Notes: a model not told the origin generated them from the sequence alone. 63,322 bases of DNA from Chitinophagaceae bacterium (GCA_947451935.1 CANGBH010000007.1:1-63322); one strand, 5' to 3'; shown: positions 45,155 to 53,025, numbered from the stretch's first letter. Program-made: numbers and translations.

Positions 45155-47008
45155 ATGCGTAGATTTTTTTTGTGCTTACTGGTACCAATTTTATTAAGCA
45201 GTTGGACGCCCATCGATTTTTATGTTTCTCCGACAGGAAACGATGCAAATCCTGGCTCAAAAGAAAAACCATTTAATACTTTACATAAAGCGAAACAAGC
45301 TGTTCGTGAAAATCGCATTAGTCAACCAAACGAAAACATTACGGTATGGATTGATGATGGAAAATATATTATGAAAGAACCTTTAGTCTTCAATCCTGCA
45401 GATGCTGGCTCAACCACCTCATTAGTACAGTATAAAGCAATCAAGAATGCGCATCCACTTATTTCTGGAGGAGTTGAAATAAAAGGATGGCAAAAAACAG
45501 AAGATGGAATTTGGGTGGCCAAATTACCTGAAGAAGTTATAAAAAAAGAGTTTCGTGAATTGTTCATCAATGATGATCGAGGTATTAGAGCAAAACACCC
45601 AAATGATGGCTACATGAGGGTGGCAAAATCAGGCATAGATAAACGCACTAGCTTTCAATTTAATGCAGGCGACTTCCCGCTGCCCAGAAAGGCCACTCAA
45701 ACAGAACTTCTATTCTTGCATGATTGGTCAATATCACGGATCCCTGTTAAAAAAATTGATTCTGCTAATTCTGTGCTTGAAACAGTAGATTCCATTGGAG
45801 TGAAAAGCATTGGATTTTTCACGATTGATAATTGGGAAGATCATCCCCGTTACTTTCTTGAAAATGATATCGCCTTCCTTGATTCAGTAAACGAGTGGTA
45901 TGTAGACACTGAAGCACAATTGATTTACTTGAAACGTGACGAAGGGAAAAATCCGAATGAAGAAATCATTACAGCTCCCATTTATGGACCACATTTAATT
46001 CAGCTGATTGGAACAAAAGAAAATCCAGTAAAGAATATTTCGTTTGAAGGATTATTATTTAGATTCTGTTCATGGTCTTTACCGAAATTAGGTTACGCAG
46101 AAGTACAAGCCTCTTTTTTTGATCAACGTTCTTCCACCAATCAAACATGGAGCACTGTTCCTGCAGCTGTGGATATTATTTGGGGAGAGCAGTGTAGTTT
46201 TTCTAATTGTCAGGTTAGCAATGTAGGAGGAACCGGAATAAGATTAGGAATGGGATCAAAAAACTGTGTCATATCCAATTCACATTTTCAAGATATATCA
46301 GGTGTAGGTATCATGGTAGGAGAAGACCAAGGAAGATTAATAAACAATCAAATATGGTGGAAAGTTGCTCCAGAAGAGGTGGCGAGTAACAACACCATTG
46401 ATGGCAGCACTATTACAGATTGTGGAAAGCAGTTTTATGGTGCAGTGGGCATTTGGTGTGGCATTACAGCTGGCACAATCATTTCTAGGAATAACATATA
46501 CCATCTTCCCTATTCAGGCATTTCAATTGGATGGGAATGGACGCCAATACCAACGGCATGCAGAGATAATCATATAGAAGGAAATCATATCCATGATATC
46601 ATGAATATATTGAGTGATGGTGGTGGAGTGTACATGTTGGGTGTACAGCCTGGAAGCAGTATTTCAAATAACCTGATTCATGATGTAAAAGCAAATGCCG
46701 GTAAAGCCGAAAGCAATGGTATGTTTATTGATGAAGGATCTACTGACGTTACGGTAGCTGGAAATATTATTTATAACATTTCAAAGTCGCCCATTCGATT
46801 TCACAAAGCAAAAATAAATAGTGTAAAAAACAATTTCTTGAGTTGTGAAAAACGAACCCCTCCTATTCGCTATAATGTCACCAACGAAAAAGATATTCAA
46901 AAAGAGAATAATACGATTCTTAAAAATGGGAAGGCTTCAGATAATAAAATTCTTCAGCATGCCATCGCAATGTGGATGAAGGAAAATTCCAGGACAGCAT
47001 CACATTAA
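45155..47008 (+). CDS. Secreted right-handed parallel beta-helix protein
   Basis: A 617-residue exported protein with signal peptide MRRFFLCLLVPILLSSWTP. After it comes the DUF1565-like sequence DFYVSPTGNDANPGSKEKPF (common to pectate-lyase-type beta-helix proteins). NGG-like loops and N-rich coils (GVGIMVGEDQGRLINNQIWW, GGGVYMLGVQPGSSISNNLI) make up the beta-helix from about 260 to 590. It is a candidate polysaccharide lyase or carbohydrate-binding esterase. No specific catalytic pair was identified. It is followed by the ssrA terminator. Confidence 0.85.
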   Translation: MRRFFLCLLVPILLSSWTPIDFYVSPTGNDANPGSKEKPFNTLHKAKQAVRENRISQPNENITVWIDDGKYIMKEPLVFNPADAGSTTSLVQYKAIKNAHPLISGGVEIKGWQKTEDGIWVAKLPEEVIKKEFRELFINDDRGIRAKHPNDGYMRVAKSGIDKRTSFQFNAGDFPLPRKATQTELLFLHDWSISRIPVKKIDSANSVLETVDSIGVKSIGFFTIDNWEDHPRYFLENDIAFLDSVNEWYVDTEAQLIYLKRDEGKNPNEEIITAPIYGPHLIQLIGTKENPVKNISFEGLLFRFCSWSLPKLGYAEVQASFFDQRSSTNQTWSTVPAAVDIIWGEQCSFSNCQVSNVGGTGIRLGMGSKNCVISNSHFQDISGVGIMVGEDQGRLINNQIWWKVAPEEVASNNTIDGSTITDCGKQFYGAVGIWCGITAGTIISRNNIYHLPYSGISIGWEWTPIPTACRDNHIEGNHIHDIMNILSDGGGVYMLGVQPGSSISNNLIHDVKANAGKAESNGMFIDEGSTDVTVAGNIIYNISKSPIRFHKAKINSVKNNFLSCEKRTPPIRYNVTNEKDIQKENNTILKNGKASDNKILQHAIAMWMKENSRTASH

Positions 47009-47025
47009 TTTCTTAACGACTTCAT

Positions 47026-47062
47026 ACAAAAAAGCCTCACTATGTAGTGAGGCTTTTTTTGT
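47026..47062. terminator. Two-way terminator of the beta-helix gene and ssrA
   Basis: CAAAAAAGCCTCACTA and TAGTGAGGCTTTTTTTG form a long stem with a 2-base loop. On the minus strand it directly follows the tmRNA 3' end (discriminator A at 47062). Confidence 0.88.
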
Positions 47063-47427
47063 GGAGATGGTGGGATTCGAACCCACGTCCAAACATATTC
47101 GCCGTAAACTTTCTACATGCTTATTTTGGAATTGATTGTCGAAAATGTGCAGGAACCAAACAAACCAACACATTTCGTAGCTGAATAGTCTTAGTCAACT
47201 GTCACAGCCTTCAGTTGAAGCAGCCTCGTTTTTTTTGATTCAGCGGAGTGACTTGGCAAAGGCAGGCCCGTCAATCAGCTATAATGGGTGCGCTAATCTC
47301 TGATTAGGCAGCCATGGCGTAAGTATTCTCGCCATTTGTTGGTTTCGTATTCAGATTAAAGTGCAACATACGCAACGCACTGCATGCTTACCTACAAAGA
47401 TCTACGCTGTCGATACCGGTCATCCCC
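47062..47427 (-). ncRNA. ssrA: Transfer-messenger RNA
   Basis: tmRNA of 366 bases, rescuing stalled ribosomes. The 5' end is GGGGATGACCGGTATCGACA and the 3' end GGGTTCGAATCCCACCATCTCC. The acceptor stem GGGGATG pairs with CATCTCC (one G-U pair). The T-arm has the normal GTTCGAATC loop. CCA is not encoded (genome has ACA). The internal reading frame is GGC GAG AAT ACT TAC GCC ATG GCT GCC TAA, giving the tag GENTYAMAA. The decoding position and the Cytophaga-like YAMAA ending make the call secure. It is one piece, not permuted. ssrA and the beta-helix gene share a terminator. Confidence 0.97.
47304..47333 (-). other. tmRNA tag reading frame (GENTYAMAA)
   Basis: Nine codons plus stop inside the tmRNA. 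With the alanine carried by tmRNA the tag becomes A-GENTYAMAA. The two last alanines are the Clp-protease degron. The sequence follows the A-rich single-stranded region ACCAACAAAT, usual for the resume site. Confidence 0.9.
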
Positions 47428-47591
47428 AACTGCGTGGTACAAAGGTACTCAATAAGCAGGGATTCAATCCAAAAGAGCACAAAAAGAGATGTTAATATGA
47501 AAAACTGGGTTTAAAAAATAGGACAGGATAAAACTAATTATATATTCAGCTTGTTAAAAAGACCAATTTGAACTAAATTTGTCAGCTCAAT

Positions 47592-47675
47592 GCCCAGATG
47601 GCGGAATTGGTAGACGCGCTAGACTCAAAATCTGGTTATCGTAAGGTAGTGCAGGTTCGATTCCTGTTCTGGGCA
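47592..47675 (+). tRNA. tRNA-Leu (CAA)
   Basis: An 84-base tRNA with long variable arm. Acceptor GCCCAGA pairs with TCTGGGC. The anticodon loop is CTCAAAA, anticodon CAA (reads UUG). The T-arm is GCAGG TTCGATT CCTG-like. Discriminator A at 47675, CCA not encoded. It is followed by a hairpin at 47679-47706. Confidence 0.97.
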
Positions 47676-47678
47676 CAA

Positions 47679-47710
47679 AAAATCCTCAACAAAAGTTGGG
47701 GATTTTCATT
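47679..47710 (+). terminator. Hairpin/terminator after tRNA-Leu
   Basis: AAAATCCTCAAC and GTTGGGGATTTT pair (one G-U) with loop AAAA, followed by CATT-TT. It starts four bases after the tRNA. Confidence 0.75.
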
Positions 47711-47718
47711 TTAAGATA

Positions 47719-47766
47719 TGCAGGTTCCCTGCCTGGCGGCAGGCAGGGATTCCTGTTCTGGGCACA
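47719..47766 (+). pseudogene. Partial duplicate of tRNA-Leu 3' end with a GC-rich hairpin insert
   Basis: TGCAGGTTC (47719-47727) and GATTCCTGTTCTGGGCACA (47748-47766) repeat exactly the T-arm, acceptor 3' side and following bases of the tRNA at 47650-47677. Between them lies a 20-base insert CCTGCCTGGCGGCAGGCAGG, 16 of 20 bases G or C. The insert forms an 8-bp stem with a tetraloop GCGG, and two more pairs from the flanks. The copy has no 5' half, so it cannot be a functional tRNA. Origin as an integration scar or a duplication plus palindrome insertion is inference. Confidence 0.85.
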
Positions 47767-47767
47767 C

Positions 47768-47794
47768 AACCTCCTTTTTATAGGAGGTTTTTTT
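47768..47794 (+). terminator. Intrinsic terminator behind the tRNA fragment
   Basis: AACCTCCT and AGGAGGTT form an 8-bp stem with loop TTTTAT, followed by T5. It follows the duplicated acceptor end as the first hairpin follows the intact tRNA. Confidence 0.8.
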
Positions 47795-47850
47795 ATGGAG
47801 TATTGCCTTAATATTTTTCAGACTATCTAACTAACATGTCTAACGTTAAT

Positions 47851-47876
47851 TGTCATTCCGAGCGAAGCGAGGAATC
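47851..47876. repeat. REP-like repeat, GTCATTCCGAGCGAAGCGAG type
   Basis: TGTCATTCCGAGCGAAGCGA followed by GGAATC: an imperfect inverted repeat (ATTCC ... GGAAT) of a type I remember from intergenic regions of many bacteria. GC content is well above the surrounding sequence. The remaining gap to 48000 shows nothing further. Confidence 0.55.
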
Positions 47877-48000
47877 TATACTTATACTCCTAACATATTC
47901 TTCTAGAGTTAAATGCAGAGAATTAAATCCTAGAATCTCTTATTTGGGGTGGGAATAATAGTTTTTAGAGAAAATATCTGCGAACAGTATTTTAAATACA

Positions 48001-48453
48001 TCATTTTAAATTCTCCAAATCATCTAAATCTTTGGAGCGCCCTGCTCTTTGCTTTGTAGTGATTAAATCATTTTTATGAATCGTTCTAATCTCAATTTCT
48101 TCATCTCTAAATACAATCGAGCGCAAATATGAAGAAGCAAAGTCTAATCCCTCTAGTTTAATCATAATATCAATGGCAACAGGTGGAATTCCAAAAGTAA
48201 AAACATCCCAAACAGGATGAAGCAGGAAATTTTCTGCGGTCATATCAAATACTGGCATACCGAATTCTTCGAAAGCTTGCCTTATTTTCAAATAATTATC
48301 CTGAGTTCTATCAACCCATAAGTCCATGTCTCCTGTAGTCCTAGAATAACCATGTAGTATAACGGAATAACCTCCAACAAGAATATATCGTACTTCATTT
48401 TTGTTGAGCGCTGCAATGAAATCCCGAAAATCTTTGTTGAAAATATTACCCAT
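48001..48453 (-). CDS. Nucleotidyltransferase-fold protein (MNT/DUF6036-like)
   Basis: A 150-residue protein with the nucleotidyltransferase core EVRYILVGGYSVILHGYSRT and the two-Asp site GDMDLWVDRT. AIDIMIKLEGLDFASSY gives the third acidic strand, and the C-terminal KNDLITTKQRAGRSKDLDDL is typical of the AbiEii/MNT-like set. Such proteins occur in toxin-antitoxin pairs and as solitary accessory genes. It overlaps the upstream 68-residue gene by one base (TGATG). The gene pair recurs in Bacteroidota and other phyla (from memory). Whether it is a toxin, antitoxin or neither cannot be told. Confidence 0.8.
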   Translation of the reverse strand: MGNIFNKDFRDFIAALNKNEVRYILVGGYSVILHGYSRTTGDMDLWVDRTQDNYLKIRQAFEEFGMPVFDMTAENFLLHPVWDVFTFGIPPVAIDIMIKLEGLDFASSYLRSIVFRDEEIEIRTIHKNDLITTKQRAGRSKDLDDLENLK

Positions 48454-48659
48454 CAGGATGAAATGGATTTAGCTGAAAATTTTGTCCTATCCATTCTAGG
48501 AGGATTATTGATATCAAAATTATACGCAACACTATTCAGGTATGCAGCAACCTTTAAACGATCTTGCCAAGATAGTTTTTGATACTCCAACGCATGGTTA
48601 GATGCTTCTTTCATAGTCTGTGCCTTAAAAGCAGTTCTATCTAGCTTGAAACTGTCCAT
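48453..48659 (-). CDS. Small partner of the nucleotidyltransferase
   Basis: A 68-residue protein, from ATG at 48659 (MDSFKLDRTAFKAQTMKEAS). A longer reading frame from 48719 adds 20 residues without family-like character. The rest is SWQDRLKVAAYLNSVAYNFD and NNPPRMDRTKFSAKSISS. The pattern D-R-T-x-F at both ends with W-x-x-x-L and L-x-x-x-Y in the middle fits the short helical partner commonly found directly upstream of such nucleotidyltransferases. Start/stop overlap implies coupled translation. Function unknown. Confidence 0.72.
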   Translation of the reverse strand: MDSFKLDRTAFKAQTMKEASNHALEYQKLSWQDRLKVAAYLNSVAYNFDINNPPRMDRTKFSAKSISS

Positions 48660-48876
48660 ACCCAAATTTAGCATATTATCAAATGGATGCCTAATCTTCC
48701 GTAAATAAACAAAAATCAATGAATATTTCCTCTAAACGTACTGAAATAAAGAGGAGTTTCTAAAGCTCCTTCAACAACCTCACCCCTACTATACTTCTAT
48801 AATTAATCTTAAACAGAACGAAAACATTCAGCTCCCAAATAGTATTTTTATATCTCACTATTTCAACACTCATTAT

Positions 48877-50508
48877 ATGAAATATTCCATCATTTTACTC
48901 CTCCTTTGTTCCATAAACTGCTTCAGCCAAGATACACTCACTCAAAAGGATATTAAACACGCTAGTAAACTGATCGACATCTCCTATACAGATAAGGAAA
49001 TAGAAATGATGTATCCAGATCTCAAAGACAACCTAGGTGAATACAAGAAATTACACCAACTAACACTCAATAACTCAGTAGGCATGAGCTTAATTCAAGT
49101 CATTAGCCCAATGCCTACAACCAAACAAAAAGAAATTAAATGGGTATTTAATAAATCTATAAAACGTCCTAACAACATCAATGACATCGCATTCTATTCC
49201 ATCAATCAACTTGGATCATTACTTCGAAACAAATCGATCACCTCAGTTGAATTAACAAAATTCTTTATCCAACGATTGAAAAAGTTCGACGACTCATTAC
49301 ACTGTGTAGTCTCATTAACAGAAGAACTAGCGATGCAACAAGCTAAACAAGCAGATGAATTGTTCAGCAAAGGAATTGATAAAGGTCCACTGCAAGGTAT
49401 CCCCTACGGTCTAAAAGACTTATTCGCTGTCAAGGGAACAAAAACAACTTGGGGTGCTGAACCCTATAAAAATCAATCTATAGAGGAAGATGCTTTTGTC
49501 TATACAAAACTTAAAGAAGCAGGAGCTGTATTGGTTGCGAAATTTACGCTAGGCGCTCTTGCCATGGGAGATTATTGGTTTGGAGGTAGAACAAGAAATC
49601 CATGGAACCTTGAAGAGGGATCAAGCGGTTCATCTGCAGGATCTACATCAGCAACCGTAGCAGGATTAATTCCTTTCGCTATCGGCACCGAAACACATGG
49701 ATCAATTATTTCTCCAAGTCATACCTGCGGTGCAACAGGATTACGTCCAACTTTCGGAAGTGTTAGTCGCTCCGGTGCCATGGCATTGAGTTGGAGCTTA
49801 GATAAAATCGGACCAATATGCCGTTCAGCAGAAGATGCTGCCACTGTTTTCGCATTCATTCACGGCTCAGATGGCCAAGACGGAAGTGCTGTAAATGAAG
49901 CATTCAACTACAGTCCTACAAAAGATATTAAACAACTACGCATTGGATATGCCAAAAACTATTTTGACAAACTAGATTCATCTTCTCAAGAATGGAATGT
50001 GTTGAAGCAATTAAAAAAATTAGGTATCAAACTAGAAGGAATGAATTTTCCAGATACTGAAGTATACCAATATGATATGATTGGAATTGTCATCGGCTCA
50101 GAAGCTGCAGCAGCCTTTGATGAATTTACCAGAACGGACCTAGATGATCAAATGACTAAACAAGAACGATATGATTGGCCGAACTATTTCAGAACAGCTA
50201 GAACAATCCCTGCGGTGGAATACATCAACACAAATAGACACCGTGCATTGCTCATGAAAAACATAAATGATGCGATGAAAAATTTCGATATCATCATAAC
50301 ACCAACATTTGAAGGGAAACAACTCTCCATAACAAACCTAACTGGTCATCCAGCGCTATGCATGCCGATAGGATTAGACAAACAGCAATTACCCAACAGC
50401 ATCACCATGCTCGCAAACTTATACCAAGAAGAAGACCTCTTATTGTTCGGTAAGTTTTTCCAAGATCATACGGATTACGATGACATGCATCCTTCCATGT
50501 TCAAATAA
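48877..50508 (+). CDS. Exported amidase (amidase signature family)
   Basis: A 543-residue protein with signal peptide (MKYSIILLLLCSINCFSQ). The first 100 residues are an N-terminal extension. The amidase signature domain follows with the catalytic Lys in GIPYGLKDLFAV, the cis-Ser in EGSSGSSAGSTSATVAG and the nucleophile Ser in IGTETHGSIISPSHTCG. The triad Ser-cisSer-Lys is complete. Relatives include GatA-like peptide or amide hydrolases, but the export signal makes GatA itself unlikely. Likely a periplasmic amide hydrolase with unknown substrate. Confidence 0.9.
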   Translation: MKYSIILLLLCSINCFSQDTLTQKDIKHASKLIDISYTDKEIEMMYPDLKDNLGEYKKLHQLTLNNSVGMSLIQVISPMPTTKQKEIKWVFNKSIKRPNNINDIAFYSINQLGSLLRNKSITSVELTKFFIQRLKKFDDSLHCVVSLTEELAMQQAKQADELFSKGIDKGPLQGIPYGLKDLFAVKGTKTTWGAEPYKNQSIEEDAFVYTKLKEAGAVLVAKFTLGALAMGDYWFGGRTRNPWNLEEGSSGSSAGSTSATVAGLIPFAIGTETHGSIISPSHTCGATGLRPTFGSVSRSGAMALSWSLDKIGPICRSAEDAATVFAFIHGSDGQDGSAVNEAFNYSPTKDIKQLRIGYAKNYFDKLDSSSQEWNVLKQLKKLGIKLEGMNFPDTEVYQYDMIGIVIGSEAAAAFDEFTRTDLDDQMTKQERYDWPNYFRTARTIPAVEYINTNRHRALLMKNINDAMKNFDIIITPTFEGKQLSITNLTGHPALCMPIGLDKQQLPNSITMLANLYQEEDLLLFGKFFQDHTDYDDMHPSMFK

Positions 50509-50550
50509 AATATGTTGCCCCCCTATTCGTTGAACTATATTAAATAAAAA

Positions 50551-50574
50551 CGGAACTGGTGTTGACCAGTTCCG
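50551..50574 (-). terminator. Intrinsic terminator for minus-strand transcripts
   Basis: CGGAACTGG and CCAGTTCCG (perfect 9-bp stem, 6-base loop) with a T-run on the minus strand only. It would end the transcript of the 61-residue gene on the right. Confidence 0.75.
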
Positions 50575-50595
50575 CGATGCAGTAGTGACTAAATC

Positions 50596-50658
50596 CTTTT
50601 ACAGACTTAAACGTCTACTTTAATCTTACCGGCATCGGAAGTTGAGTTCCGTTCGCCG
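50596..50658 (-). other. Structured non-coding stretch between terminator and 61-residue gene
   Basis: The stretch holds a nested hairpin, CGGC(50630)...GCCG(50658) around CGGAA...TTCCG with loop GTTGAG. Left of it is a small AGAC/GTCT hairpin with a TTAAAC loop. It is more GC-rich than neighbours. It would be the 3' UTR of the 61-residue gene or a separate small RNA. No known Rfam family was recognised by eye. Confidence 0.4.
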
Positions 50659-50735
50659 ACTGATGTAAAACTACAGCTATCATAAATCCTATAATCACCC
50701 TTTAATCATAGAAATAGGTGATTGTCCTCATGATA

Positions 50736-50921
50736 CTAAGGTCCCTCAGCCGGAGGCGGTATCTCATATGGAGGCGACACATAGGGATCTTCCTCGGGTA
50801 TAGTATCAGGATTCTCCTCAGGAATAAGTGGCTCCTCAGGGTCAATCTGCGGACTGGTTTCTGGAATTTTGGTAGGCGGCAATACTTCTGGTGGAAGAAT
50901 CGTAGAAGCTGACTTTTTCAT
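50736..50921 (-). CDS. 61-residue Pro/Glu-rich mini-protein
   Basis: MKKSASTILPPEVLPPTKIP at the start, then repeated P-E-E-x-P units and SPPYEIPPPAEGP at the end. Counting gives 18 prolines and 10 glutamates in 61 residues. It is highly acidic and presumably unfolded. I treat it as coding because of the ATG start, the proline-repeat pattern that is hard to get by chance in AT-rich sequence, and the downstream minus-strand terminator. The reverse frame (50718-50912) is Arg/Trp-rich and looks spurious. Function unknown. Similar short PxxP-type proteins occur in Bacteroidota. Confidence 0.6.
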   Translation of the reverse strand: MKKSASTILPPEVLPPTKIPETSPQIDPEEPLIPEENPDTIPEEDPYVSPPYEIPPPAEGP

Positions 50922-51078
50922 GGTGTATAGTTAATAGTTCAATTAGATATCTGCTCCAATATGAAGGATTATTTCATCGAAATAATTGACATCCATATGC
51001 CAAACACATGAGTTGAATCATTAACAAAAATATAAAGGCTTTTTTTCTACGCTAGTATATCAAACAACGGTAATACAG

Positions 51079-51086
51079 TACTTTTG
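51079..51086 (+). promoter_or_regulatory. Putative -7 element of the CBS-type gene
   Basis: TACTTTTG, exact TAnnTTTG, eight bases before the ATG at 51095. As with the E2 gene the implied 5' UTR is almost nil. No -33 TTG at the usual distance. Confidence 0.4.
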
Positions 51087-51094
51087 CCTTACGT

Positions 51095-52456
51095 ATGAAT
51101 ATCAAAAACAACATTCTGGAAACGATTGGAAATACTCCGTTAATTAAACTGAATAAAATCACCCAAGACCTGCCAGGCACGATATTGGCAAAAGTTGATT
51201 ATTTCAATCCCGGTAATTCAATCAAAGACCGTATGGCGATTAAAATGATTGAAGTAGCCGAACAAGAAGGAAAATTGAAACCAGGAGGAACCATCATAGA
51301 ATGTACTTCAGGCAATACAGGAATGGGACTAGCCTTAGCAGCCATAGTAAAAGGATATAAATGCATATTTACTACAACAGATAAGCAATCAAAAGAAAAA
51401 ATTGATATTCTTAAAGCAGTAGGTGCGGAAGTCATTGTTTGTCCTACCAACGTCGGACCAGAAGATCCGAACAGTTACTATTCCGTTGCAAGAAGACTAG
51501 CTCGTGAAATTCCGAATTCATTTCATGCGAATCAATACGATAATCTAGCCAATAGACTAGCACATTATGAATCTACTGGCCCAGAAATTTGGGAACAAAC
51601 AGATGGCAAAATCACTCACCTTGTTTGTACCGCTGGTACTGGTGGAACTGTTACAGGCACCGCTAAATTCTTAAAAGAAAAAAATCCGAACATACAAATA
51701 TGGGCCATTGATGTTTATGGTTCATTGTTGACAAAATATTTTAGAACTGGTGAGATTGATATGACGGAAGTTCATCCATATATATCTGAAGGCTTTGGAG
51801 AAGATTTTGTTCCAGAGAATTTCGACATGTCGGTCATTGATCATTTTGAACAGGTAACTGATAAAGATGGTGCCATCATGGCGAGGCGCATTGCGAAAGA
51901 AGAAGGTTTGTTTTGTGGATATAGCTCAGGAAGTTGTTTGCAAGGTTTGTTTCAACTCAAACAGAAATTAAAAAAAGATGATGTCGTAGTATGTGTCTTT
52001 CATGATCATGGAAGCAGATACATTGGTAAGATATATAATGACCAATGGATGATGGAAAGAGGATTCCTAGAAGTCAAAACATTAAAAGATATTCTTTCAT
52101 CAAGAGGTAGCAAACAAAAGTTAATTAGTGTTGGCCCAGATAATACTGTTTCTGATGCAGTTGCCCTAATGCGCAAATATGAAATAGAACATATTCCAGT
52201 TATTCAATCAAATGAAATCATCGGTTCTATTAGTGAAAACGGTTTATTTCAAAAACTTTTTTCTAATCCTGAAATAAAAGAGTCAAGTGTAATGGATGTA
52301 ATTGAAAATGCATATCCAATGGTTGATTTTCATACCCCCGTTGAAAAAATTAGCGCATTAATACACAAAGAAAATGGAGCCGTTTTAGCAAAAGATGAAA
52401 CAGGATCTATCCATATCGTCACCAAGTACGACATACTACAAGCATTAGCAAAATAA
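51095..52456 (+). CDS. Cystathionine beta-synthase-type PLP enzyme with CBS domain pair
   Basis: A 453-residue protein. N-terminal fold type II PLP domain with NTPLIKLNKI, the PLP lysine in NPGNSIKDRMAIKMIE, the substrate loop SGNTGMGLALAA and the phosphate loop TAGTGGTVTGTAKF. The C-terminal part (from about 330) has two CBS domains (VSDAVALMRKYEIEHIPVI and PMVDFHTPVEKISALIHKEN). It condenses serine and homocysteine to cystathionine or makes cysteine. Homocysteine from the metY enzyme elsewhere in the window could feed it (inference). The CBS pair often binds AdoMet, but bacterial ones vary. Confidence 0.93.
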   Translation: MNIKNNILETIGNTPLIKLNKITQDLPGTILAKVDYFNPGNSIKDRMAIKMIEVAEQEGKLKPGGTIIECTSGNTGMGLALAAIVKGYKCIFTTTDKQSKEKIDILKAVGAEVIVCPTNVGPEDPNSYYSVARRLAREIPNSFHANQYDNLANRLAHYESTGPEIWEQTDGKITHLVCTAGTGGTVTGTAKFLKEKNPNIQIWAIDVYGSLLTKYFRTGEIDMTEVHPYISEGFGEDFVPENFDMSVIDHFEQVTDKDGAIMARRIAKEEGLFCGYSSGSCLQGLFQLKQKLKKDDVVVCVFHDHGSRYIGKIYNDQWMMERGFLEVKTLKDILSSRGSKQKLISVGPDNTVSDAVALMRKYEIEHIPVIQSNEIIGSISENGLFQKLFSNPEIKESSVMDVIENAYPMVDFHTPVEKISALIHKENGAVLAKDETGSIHIVTKYDILQALAK

Positions 52457-52674
52457 TGGCATAAGTCGATGTAACCCAATATTGACAAGTATTTCATTGA
52501 ATCAATTCATCGAATAAAATGTCCATCAATCTAGTTGATGACGTCAGCACTCACGTATAAATACGAATAGCTTAATTCGTAATTCCACTCAATTCAGAGT
52601 AATTCTTGCAGACCAATAAAAGGGTGGTAATGCTCTTGTATGGGTTATAGGGGCATGATATCTTTGTATCATCA

Positions 52675-52960
52675 ACGAAGCGAAAAACAATATCCTAGAA
52701 ACCAAAAACAAAATCCTAAAAAACCAAAAAACAACGCCTTATTCCTGAACCCGTTTTTAATCCGACACCCTTGAAAACTAATCCTACCAAATCCAACCCA
52801 ACCCAAAAACCAAACCCTAATCCAATCCAACCTAATTAAACCAACTAAAAAGATTCGATCCAACCCATCCTAAAAAACCAAAACCTAATCCAATCCTAAA
52901 GCAAATCCAACAATCCTAAAGCCAACAATCCAACATCCAAAACCATTAAACCGAAAAGTG
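52675..52960. repeat. G-depleted A/C-rich low-complexity tract
   Basis: About 286 bases dominated by A and C on the plus strand. From 52774 to 52851 (78 bases) there is not one G. It is built from short variable words such as AATCCAA, AATCCTAA, CCAAAAAC and ACCCAACCC. No long tandem unit is seen. The reverse-strand frame inside it is an artefact of composition. The rest of the 52457-53025 gap has a small ATGATA/TATCAT hairpin at about 52655-52672, and no gene. Confidence 0.85.
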
Positions 52961-52993
52961 TAACCAGATTATAACCATTTTAAAGGCTTTAGC

Positions 52994-53024
52994 AAAAAAC
53001 CCAGTGATTTCACTGGGTTTTTTT
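52994..53024. terminator. Terminator of the hisGDCB operon
   Basis: AAAAAACCCAGTGA and TCACTGGGTTTTTT form a perfect stem with a 2-base loop, T-runs on both strands. It stands 2 bases from the hisB stop and ends the operon. Confidence 0.9.
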
Positions 53025-53025
53025 A

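Noticed and set aside
47719-47766. Second tRNA-Leu
   Set aside because: Only the 3' end is present and it is split by an insert; no D-arm or anticodon arm.
50718-50912. 64-residue plus-strand ORF
   Set aside because: Arg/Trp-rich shadow of the Pro/Glu-rich minus-strand gene.
52672-52863. 63-residue minus-strand ORF rich in Phe, Gly and Trp
   Set aside because: Product of the A/C-rich tract composition; no RBS, no normal amino-acid usage.
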